Shown here: positions 13,606-19,648 of the stretch, one piece after another | Layout of the letters: each line of letters begins with the position of its first letter | Position numbering within the stretch: the stretch's first letter is position 1 | Source of the DNA: Candidatus Zixiibacteriota bacterium | Lineage (GTDB): Bacteria > Zixibacteria > MSB-5A5 > JAABVY01 | Direction: 5' to 3' | Length of the DNA: 19,648 bases | Assembly (NCBI GenBank): GCA_014730285.1 | Contig: WJIM01000104.1 | Location: 1 to 19,648, forward strand | Program-made: the position numbers and the translations under genes | The notes under the pieces: generated by a model | The model's input: only the letters and a program-made list of their open reading frames with translations | Told to the model about the DNA's origin: nothing | The model's database searches: none

Positions 13606-14514
13606 GTGCAAACCGAATACGGGCGGCTGCAGTGCACGCTTCGGGAGAGCCTTCGCAGTGAGGCCGAGTCGCGGCACTCGGTGGTTGTGGTAGGCGACAA
13701 TGTCGAGCTCGAGCCGGTTGTGGATACCGACTCGCAGGAAGAACTTGCCAGGAAAAAGACTCATGCTGTTATTCTCGGTGTTGATCCCCGGCATTCGAAG
13801 TTCTCTCGTCCCAAACGCGGCAAGGAGGAGATCGAGCAGATTGTAGCGGCGAATATCGAGCAAATGCTGATAATAAGCTCGGTCAAACAGCCGCAGTTCA
13901 AGATGGGTTTAATTGACAGGTTTTTGATAGCTGCACATCAGGGCAGTCTGGAACCGATTATTATCTTAAATAAAATAGATCTGGAACATGCTCTGGATAT
14001 AAATCGTTTAGAACAAGTCTATGAGTCGATAAATGTACGCATGATTGCGACCAGCGCTACCGAGAGAATTGGTGTGGAGCGATTCGGAGAGGTCCTCAAA
14101 GATAAGCGTTCAATTGTCGTGGGACAGTCCGGAACCGGCAAGTCCTCGCTTTTGAATTGTGTTGAAAAGGGGCTTAAGTTGAGAGTGGGTGAAATTTCGA
14201 GCTATTCCCAGAAAGGTACTCATACAACGACTGCGGTGGAGATGTATCCGCTGTCGTTCGGAGGGTATGTGGTTGACACCCCCGGTTTGAAATATCTCGG
14301 CTTGTGGGATATCGAGGCCGAGGATCTGGGCTATCTCTATCCCGAAATAGCGCGTTATTCCGAGAAATGCAAATTCCGTAACTGCCTTCATAAGACCGAG
14401 CCGGGATGTGCGGTTAAGCAGGCGCTGGAAGACCGGGAAATATATCCGGAAAGATATGAAAGCTACCTTAAAATCGTAGAGGAGCTGCAGGCGGAGGATC
14501 CATATAAAAAGTGA
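13606..14514 (+). CDS. rsgA: Ribosome small-subunit maturation GTPase RsgA (start codon anomalous)
   Basis: RsgA is a circularly permuted GTPase that checks late 30S maturation. Counted from the GTG at 13606 there are 302 residues: an OB-fold remnant at the N-terminus, G4 NKID (122-125), G1 GQSGTGKSS (173-181), G2 GTHTTT (204-209), G3 DTPG (224-227) and the zinc knuckle C255, C260, H262, C268. However, the same frame continues upstream to 13543 and encodes GTVVSAYGLYYQV, the conserved first OB-fold strand, so translation should begin earlier. The only well-placed initiator is ACG at 13543, 6 nt after a GGGGGA ribosome-binding site, giving 323 residues, the normal family length. The GTG has no Shine-Dalgarno. 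The coordinates mark the first standard start codon; the true gene probably begins at 13543. Confidence 0.93.
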   Translation: MQTEYGRLQCTLRESLRSEAESRHSVVVVGDNVELEPVVDTDSQEELARKKTHAVILGVDPRHSKFSRPKRGKEEIEQIVAANIEQMLIISSVKQPQFKMGLIDRFLIAAHQGSLEPIIILNKIDLEHALDINRLEQVYESINVRMIATSATERIGVERFGEVLKDKRSIVVGQSGTGKSSLLNCVEKGLKLRVGEISSYSQKGTHTTTAVEMYPLSFGGYVVDTPGLKYLGLWDIEAEDLGYLYPEIARYSEKCKFRNCLHKTEPGCAVKQALEDREIYPERYESYLKIVEELQAEDPYKK

Positions 14515-14569
14515 TTTCTAATATCATAGAAACTATCAACCTGTAACATAAATTAGCAGATGGACTGGT

Positions 14570-16042
14570 ATGACCATGACACCCTTATTTAAAAAACGCA
14601 GGATTCCAAGTTATCTAATTATTGCTTTAGGCGTATTCTTTTTAATCAACTTCATCCCCGATTATATGGCCGCTCAAAACGATACGGGCGGGACTATGCC
14701 CGATACCGTAATGCAATCGGAAGAAGGCACGACTCATCAAGCTTCATCAGAGGGAGAACATGCAGAGGATGCCGAAGCCGCAAGCGAGGTGGAGGAAAAG
14801 CCGATTATCCACGTGCTCTTCATGCTGATACTGTTTATTGTGGCTGCCAAGCTGGGCGGCGAATTGATGGAGCGTATCAATCAGCCGGCAGTACTGGGGG
14901 AACTGATCCTGGGAGTGGTTATCGGCAACCTTGTATTATTTGGAATAGATACCTTTGAGTTTCTAAAACATGACCATTTCCTGGAAATCTTAGCCGAGAT
15001 AGGGGTGATAATACTTCTGTTCGAAGTCGGACTGGAAACCAATCTGAGAGAGATGCTTTCCGTGGGGACAACGGCCTTTCTTGTGGCAGTGATGGGTGTG
15101 GTCACACCCTTTATATTGGGCTGGGGAGTAGGAGCATTATTCCTTCCCGAATCCGGGACCTATGTGCATATCTTTATCGGCGCAACCCTGACTGCAACCT
15201 CGGTCGGAATAACCGCTCGGGTGATTAAGGATATCAGGAAGCTGCAAACCCGGGAGGCCAAGATAATCCTGGGCGCCGCAGTTATAGACGATATCATGGG
15301 ACTGATCGTGCTGGCAATAGTGACCGGCTTAATTGCAGCCGCCGATGCGGGCACCGGCATAAATTCGCTGGGAGTTTTATGGATCGTGGTCAAGGCGCTG
15401 GCATTCGTAACGCTGGCTCTTATTGTTGGTAATAAGATAATGCCCAGTATTTTCCTGGCCGCCCTGAATATGAAGGGCCAGGGGATTCTGCTGGCAGTTG
15501 CGCTTATTGTCTGCTTTGGCCTTGCAATGGCCGCGGAGCTGATCGGCCTGGCCGGAATCGTAGGAGCATTTGCGGCCGGAGTTATAATGGAAAGGGTTCA
15601 TTATCGGGGATTCATGAATCGGGGCGAGCATTCCCTCGAGGATTTGATAGCGCCAATTGCCTCATTCCTGGTACCGATTTTCTTTGTTCACATGGGCTTG
15701 AGAGTTGACCTTTCCACCTTCGGCAATTTGAACGTTCTAATGTTTGCGGGAATACTGACAGTGGCGGCCATTATTGGTAAACAGGCCTGCTCCTTCGGAG
15801 TTTTCGAGAAAGGTATCAACAGGCTTTCAATAGGATTCGGAATGATTCCCAGGGGAGAGGTCGGCCTTATATTCGCCAAGATCGGTCAGGGGTTGACTAT
15901 TGGCGGTGTGGCGGTTGTATCAAACGCTACTTATTCGGCCGTTATCATAATGGTAATCGTGACAACTCTGGTTACACCGCCCATTTTGAAACGCTCACTT
16001 TTGAAAAAATCCAAAGATTTTTATGTGGCGGAAGAGGGCTGA
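14570..16042 (+). CDS. CPA2-family cation/proton antiporter with an exported N-terminal extension
   Basis: The 490-residue product has a hydrophobic segment at 14-34 ending in DYMAAQ, which looks like a signal peptide, then an acidic linker (36-76) rich in Glu, Asp, Ser and Thr, then a 12-13 helix transporter. Family marks are NQPAVLGELILG (104-115), LLFEVGLE (149-156), ATLTATSVGITARVIKD (205-221), AAVIDDIMG (236-244, ion-site aspartates D240-D241 as in NapA), FFVHMGLRVDL (371-381) and MIPRGEVGLI (425-434). The DD pair points to electrogenic Na+/H+ exchange; K+/H+ exchange is less likely. No C-terminal TrkA domain is present. Typical members have about 380-400 residues, so the first 75 are extra. 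It lies 55 bp after rsgA on the same strand. Confidence 0.92.
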   Translation: MTMTPLFKKRRIPSYLIIALGVFFLINFIPDYMAAQNDTGGTMPDTVMQSEEGTTHQASSEGEHAEDAEAASEVEEKPIIHVLFMLILFIVAAKLGGELMERINQPAVLGELILGVVIGNLVLFGIDTFEFLKHDHFLEILAEIGVIILLFEVGLETNLREMLSVGTTAFLVAVMGVVTPFILGWGVGALFLPESGTYVHIFIGATLTATSVGITARVIKDIRKLQTREAKIILGAAVIDDIMGLIVLAIVTGLIAAADAGTGINSLGVLWIVVKALAFVTLALIVGNKIMPSIFLAALNMKGQGILLAVALIVCFGLAMAAELIGLAGIVGAFAAGVIMERVHYRGFMNRGEHSLEDLIAPIASFLVPIFFVHMGLRVDLSTFGNLNVLMFAGILTVAAIIGKQACSFGVFEKGINRLSIGFGMIPRGEVGLIFAKIGQGLTIGGVAVVSNATYSAVIIMVIVTTLVTPPILKRSLLKKSKDFYVAEEG

Positions 16043-16301
16043 TATGCTTTCATTTCAATTTGACTAGGTATTCATTGTTTTGATTTAAACAAAAATACGC
16101 TAATGTTTTACGGGAAATATCCGATACATGAGTCAGGAATATTGTTGCACTTTAGCATAGTATTTATAATAGGATTGTAACTGCGGTGAAGATAGGAACA
16201 AAAATCAGGTATTCTTTCAATAATAATATATACATCGAATATAAAAAGCGGGGGAAGCACTTTAACTAATCTGTATAAGTAAATAGTAATCAAAAAATTA
16301 C
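16043..16301. other. AT-rich gap after the antiporter gene
   Basis: This is 259 bp of strongly AT-rich sequence with no convincing gene, terminator or repeat. A 66-codon open frame on the minus strand (16108-16308) has a composition expected from AT-rich noise. The A-rich stretch just before 16301 may serve as an UP element for the promoter that follows. Confidence 0.5.
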
Positions 16302-16330
16302 TTGACAAATTTTCAACAACAGGTTAGAAT
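16302..16330 (+). promoter_or_regulatory. Strong sigma-70-type promoter for the secreted giant
   Basis: TTGACA at 16302-16307, a 17-nt spacer and TAGAAT at 16325-16330: -35 perfect, -10 five of six. An A/T-rich stretch lies directly upstream. The start would be near 16337, which leaves about 490 nt of leader before the ATG at 16826. Confidence 0.75.
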
Positions 16331-16336
16331 TTGCCA

Positions 16337-16825
16337 AACTCGTGATAAGAGGTGTCTGGAAATTATAAAAAATTTACTTGATTTTTGCACAACAGCTTGT
16401 TTATTGCGTGCACTGTAATACTATAGTAGTATTGTTTTTTTGATTAGAAAAAGAGGCTTCTTAGCAAAAATAAATTGATACAGTTAAGCTTGGGAAATGA
16501 TACTCCGAGCTGAGAGGAGGAGTATCTTTGTCCGGGCTTATAGCATTTAATTTAAGGGAGAAAACATGCTGGCTCAGGGAGGAGGCTAACCTCTACGCGC
16601 ATCGATATCCAAAAATCTTTCCAAAGCAAAAAACGCGGGCCTTGAATTGACGCCAGGGAAGGGTTAAAAGGAAAGCTCATTTTTTATTTTGAAATGAAAA
16701 AGAGGAAAAATAAATAAACCAAAACTTCAAAGGTTTGAAAGGAGGGTAATGACCTAAACATGAACCTTTCAGTTGAGAGAAAACAAAAACCTTTAACTAC
16801 ACAACCTTTATCAGGGGGTTGTCGA
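16337..16825 (+). promoter_or_regulatory. Long structured 5' leader
   Basis: Besides the terminator-like hairpin, the leader holds four things. (1) A stem GATACTCC at 16499-16506 with GGAGTATC at 16519-16526, extendable with mismatches to about 16492-16533. (2) A seven-codon frame, ATG at 16566 to TAA at 16589 (MLAQGGG), behind an ideal AAGGGAG ribosome-binding site. (3) A 7-bp stem AAAGGTT at 16729-16735 with AACCTTT at 16763-16769 enclosing a GGAGG and two ATGs. (4) A 6-bp hairpin ACAACC at 16801-16806 with GGTTGT at 16817-16822 that covers the ribosome-binding site of the secreted protein. I recognise no known riboswitch class. Confidence 0.45.
16417..16441 (+). terminator. Terminator-like hairpin within the leader (possible attenuator)
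   Basis: AATACTA at 16417-16423 pairs perfectly with TAGTATT at 16427-16433 around a TAG loop, followed by G and seven T residues. The stem is AT-rich, so it is weak. It lies about 80 nt after the predicted transcription start, so it could act as a premature terminator. It could also be a late terminator for the antiporter transcript. Confidence 0.4.
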
Positions 16826-19648
16826 ATGAAACATATTCGCAGCTTACTTTTCTTTCTTGCTGCGGTGTTTCTTGTAATCGGATTTACATCAAATGCCGCC
16901 GCACAGAAAGTTGATGATTTTGGCATTGCGCTGGCGGATGTCGACACCGCGACGTTCTCTGACAGCTCTGACATGAGTGTTTGGCTGCTGCATCCAGATA
17001 CCGTTGCTCAAAATGCGGACGACACGGTCGTCGCTATCGGCGGGGATGCGGACAGCGTCATGTTGTTTAAGTTTATCATCTTTAACGATTCCACCAATTC
17101 GGTTTACGATGATACTCTTAAGACTGTCAGATTTACCAGTGACAATGATTCATCCTATCATTTCTCCAGGATTGCGCTCTTCAGAGAGGGTGTTGGAACT
17201 CCTCTGGCAGAGACCACAACACCTGGAGAGTTTGAGACAGGTGTGGAAATCGCCTTCAGCGGCCTTGGTGACATTGTCGCCGGCGGCGATTCCGCGGTCT
17301 ATTATTTCGAAGTAGACATTAATTCTGACTCAGTAAATGCCGACTATGACGGTCTTTATTCCGGTCTCAGAATTACCGGTGAAGACATTGTTATGGGTCT
17401 GGCAGGTATAGCTCCCAATGCAGCCGACAATCTGGTTTATCCATGGGATACACCTACCGGATCAGAAGGCCGTCCTTACTTCTTCGATACAAAACCGCCG
17501 GATTTGGTAATCGAGTTTGACTGGATTGCCGACGAAGGTGAAGGCGGAGGCCCTTGTGTCGGCAACGGCATAATAAACCTCGGCGACTCGATCATCATTT
17601 ACGCCTGGGATTCCACCGGCGAATATGAAATCGATTCCGCCTGGGGATATTTCGAGGTCTTCGGCGGCGGAGCCGATCCAGTGTATTTCGATACAATCAC
17701 TGTTTCAGGTTCCGATTCGGCCGCATTTTTCGAATGGAGAATTCCGGACACGACCTTTGCAGGTTCGGATGAAATCTCATCCGGTTTCTTCAATCTGATT
17801 GTCGGAGCTGTAGATCAGCAGGGCAATACGATTGTAGATACCATTATTCCCCCTTACGATATCGATACCAGAGATCCGATCTTTGACGGTGATTCGGTCT
17901 GGGTCGACCTGTACTACGACGCTAACGGCGACGGTGTTGCCGCTATCGGCGATACAGTTTCGATCAATGCCTGGATGACCGGTAACCCGATCGGTGAAAT
18001 CGATACGGTCTATGCCGACCTGACCAACTGGGGTTACGGCAGCAATGTCGGACTTCCGGATGAGTCTGGAGACCGCAAATATATCAGGTTCCTCGAATTG
18101 ACTGCGGGCGCTCTTGATATGGATGCGGGCGATTCGGCCTCATTGTTCTGGGTCACAGCGTATGACAATGCCTGTAACAGGATTGTCGATACCAACCTGG
18201 CCAACTTTGCAATCGATAACGAACCCCCGGCCGCACCGACGATTACATACGAACGTCAGTACGACTGGGATACCAATAACAAAATCAATATCGGCGACAG
18301 CGTCAAGGTTACGGTTGATGCCTCCGGTACGACCGATCTGGATACGCTCTGCGAGGTTTCAGTTGATCTTCTGACCTCCGGGCTGGGCGGCATTCAGATA
18401 CAGTGCATCGAGGATACAACCGCCGGCGGTGTGTATACATTCACACATCTCGTTACCGATGGCGGCATATATTCGGTCGATGTCGGCGCCGGTGTCCATG
18501 ATGTAGAGGTCACCCTGACCGACGATGCCGGTAATATGGAAGACTTCACCAGTCCCGATATGATCTATCCGGTCGATACCGATCCGCCTACCGCGGTTGC
18601 CAATCTGGCGGCTACCAGAGGCGCCTGCGCTATCGATCTGGACTGGGACGCTGTCTCAGCGGACGATTCGCTGTACCTGATCTTCTGGGATGACGGCGAC
18701 GGCTGGGATGCTGCCGATACCGGCAGAGATGCCGATGGCAACCTGATCTTCCTGGATACTCTGGGATCGATCGATGCCGGCACAGCGACTGACTGGACCA
18801 CCGACGGTACGGTTACGCTTGCACACGGTACCACCTATCAGTTCGTAGTGCGCACAATAGATGACGCTAATAACCGTGAATACAACTTCAATCGCGTATC
18901 CGAGATTGCCGACTGCCAGGCTCCCGTAGCCTGCGTGACAGATCCGGCCTCGGGCGGCGCCTACGGAACCAACAATAATCTGAATGTTATTGCCGAATCC
19001 GATGATGCCGATATCTTCGGCGTAAGCGTTTATATACGCGATGCCGATCTGGGTTCAGGAACCCCTGGTTCCTGGCAGTCCTTCGGATCAATGACCCAGC
19101 CGGGCGGCGGCGGCGTCTTCACAGCGGAAATCGATTCCGCCGATATGGAAGGCGTATTCGGATGCGTTGACGACTCCTATGAGTTGATAACAGTCGCGGT
19201 AGACGAAGTTGGAAACGCGCAGACAATCGCCGATGCGGTTGACACCTGCGGCCTGTTCTCCTTCGACTGGTTCTGCATTGCTCTTCCGCTCGAGCTTATT
19301 GCGGTTAACGATACCGTTTCCCCGCAGACCTCCTGCGGTTACAATGTGACTCGCGACGCCAACAACACGGTTGAAATCAATGTCCCCGGCCACACTTCGG
19401 GTGATACTTACACGGTTGAATCCTGGGTCATTTACGACACGGACTCGGCCCGTGTGACTTATGAAACCGACGTTGCCGCCATGCCGCATACCTTTACCCT
19501 GGATGCCACGGAATTCCCGCAGGGCACTCAGTTTATGAGGATCGCGGTGGTTCGCAACGACGGCAACTTCAATACGATAACAACCGATCTGTGCGTACCC
19601 GATGAGGATGCACCGATGGCAACTATCGTAAGGCCGGCCGACGGACAG
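16826..19648 (+). CDS. Very large secreted multidomain protein (Ig/FN3-like), 3'-truncated
   Basis: The frame stays open for 941 codons to the window edge. A clear Sec signal peptide (MKHIRSLLFFLAAVFLVIG, cleavage likely after NAAA at residue 26) is followed by an acidic, Asp/Gly/Thr-rich mature region with few lysines. Residues about 27-220 form one beta-rich domain. Repeating units are then marked by GNGIINLGDSIIIYAW (about 246), DANGDGVAAIGDTVSINAW (about 365) and NNKINIGDSVKVTVDA (about 485), whose NxDxxGxxxxGD turns suggest Ca2+ binding. Residues about 588-695 fit a fibronectin type III domain, with Cys-containing Ig-like units after it. The function is probably structural or adhesive at the cell surface. 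The ATG at 16826 has GGGGG 7 nt upstream; an in-frame ATG at 16760 would add 22 polar residues before the signal peptide and is less likely. Confidence 0.88.
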   Translation, partial: MKHIRSLLFFLAAVFLVIGFTSNAAAQKVDDFGIALADVDTATFSDSSDMSVWLLHPDTVAQNADDTVVAIGGDADSVMLFKFIIFNDSTNSVYDDTLKTVRFTSDNDSSYHFSRIALFREGVGTPLAETTTPGEFETGVEIAFSGLGDIVAGGDSAVYYFEVDINSDSVNADYDGLYSGLRITGEDIVMGLAGIAPNAADNLVYPWDTPTGSEGRPYFFDTKPPDLVIEFDWIADEGEGGGPCVGNGIINLGDSIIIYAWDSTGEYEIDSAWGYFEVFGGGADPVYFDTITVSGSDSAAFFEWRIPDTTFAGSDEISSGFFNLIVGAVDQQGNTIVDTIIPPYDIDTRDPIFDGDSVWVDLYYDANGDGVAAIGDTVSINAWMTGNPIGEIDTVYADLTNWGYGSNVGLPDESGDRKYIRFLELTAGALDMDAGDSASLFWVTAYDNACNRIVDTNLANFAIDNEPPAAPTITYERQYDWDTNNKINIGDSVKVTVDASGTTDLDTLCEVSVDLLTSGLGGIQIQCIEDTTAGGVYTFTHLVTDGGIYSVDVGAGVHDVEVTLTDDAGNMEDFTSPDMIYPVDTDPPTAVANLAATRGACAIDLDWDAVSADDSLYLIFWDDGDGWDAADTGRDADGNLIFLDTLGSIDAGTATDWTTDGTVTLAHGTTYQFVVRTIDDANNREYNFNRVSEIADCQAPVACVTDPASGGAYGTNNNLNVIAESDDADIFGVSVYIRDADLGSGTPGSWQSFGSMTQPGGGGVFTAEIDSADMEGVFGCVDDSYELITVAVDEVGNAQTIADAVDTCGLFSFDWFCIALPLELIAVNDTVSPQTSCGYNVTRDANNTVEINVPGHTSGDTYTVESWVIYDTDSARVTYETDVAAMPHTFTLDATEFPQGTQFMRIAVVRNDGNFNTITTDLCVPDEDAPMATIVRPADGQ

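Noticed and set aside
16108..16308. 66-codon minus-strand frame in the AT-rich gap
   Set aside because: Low-complexity Ile/Tyr/Leu content, no ribosome-binding site, overlaps the -35 of a strong promoter.
16492..16620. Possible c-di-GMP (GEMM), glycine or cyclic-di-AMP riboswitch in the leader
   Set aside because: The conserved cores I know for these classes are absent; only generic stems are visible.

Overview
The window looks like part of a Gram-negative chromosome from an uncultured lineage. The evidence is lipobox and Sec signal peptides on large surface proteins, a lipoprotein whose mature end reads C-S-E-D-T-T-G-P, an Asp/Gly-rich secreted giant, and core genes (glnA, rsgA) on the same stretch. 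The style resembles FCB-type candidate phyla such as Zixibacteria, but this is an impression from protein style and no search was run. I see no tRNA, rRNA, CRISPR array, transposase or phage gene.

Left part (1-3480). Three genes read leftward: a MerR-type regulator with a CarH/LitR-like B12-binding photosensor module, a class II CPD photolyase that starts on the regulator's stop codon, and an SRPBCC ligand-binding protein cut by the window edge. Together they look like a light-response cluster. Upstream of the regulator are two 11-bp direct repeats that fit the CarH operator pattern, and a perfect extended -10 promoter facing the divergent small membrane gene (DUF378). A bidirectional terminator closes the DUF378 gene.

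Middle part (3480-11730). Two large exported proteins read leftward. One is a lipoprotein with a probable clan CD (caspase/gingipain-like) fold followed by six IPT/TIG domains. The other is a protein with about twelve G-N/D-D-x-Y repeats, probably a beta-solenoid. Type I glutamine synthetase follows on the plus strand. It lacks the adenylylation tyrosine and has a possible sigma-54 promoter. An unrecognised 182-residue protein and a DUF488 protein meet tail to tail.

Right part (11730-19648). Two tandem PilZ (c-di-GMP-binding) genes sit behind a good sigma-28-type (flagellar) promoter. They are followed by a TehB-like methyltransferase, the ribosome-maturation GTPase RsgA (whose conserved start codon is ACG rather than ATG) and a CPA2 cation/proton antiporter with a signal-peptide-like, acidic N-terminal extension. 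After a long AT-rich gap comes a consensus sigma-70 promoter, a structured leader of about 490 nt, and a very large secreted Ig/FN3-like protein that runs off the right edge.

Three intergenic two-tier palindromes (480-521, 10417-10453, 10497-10539) share one architecture and a CTG at the same place in the internal loop. They appear to be members of a dispersed repeat family. A fourth, more complex structure lies at 397-463.
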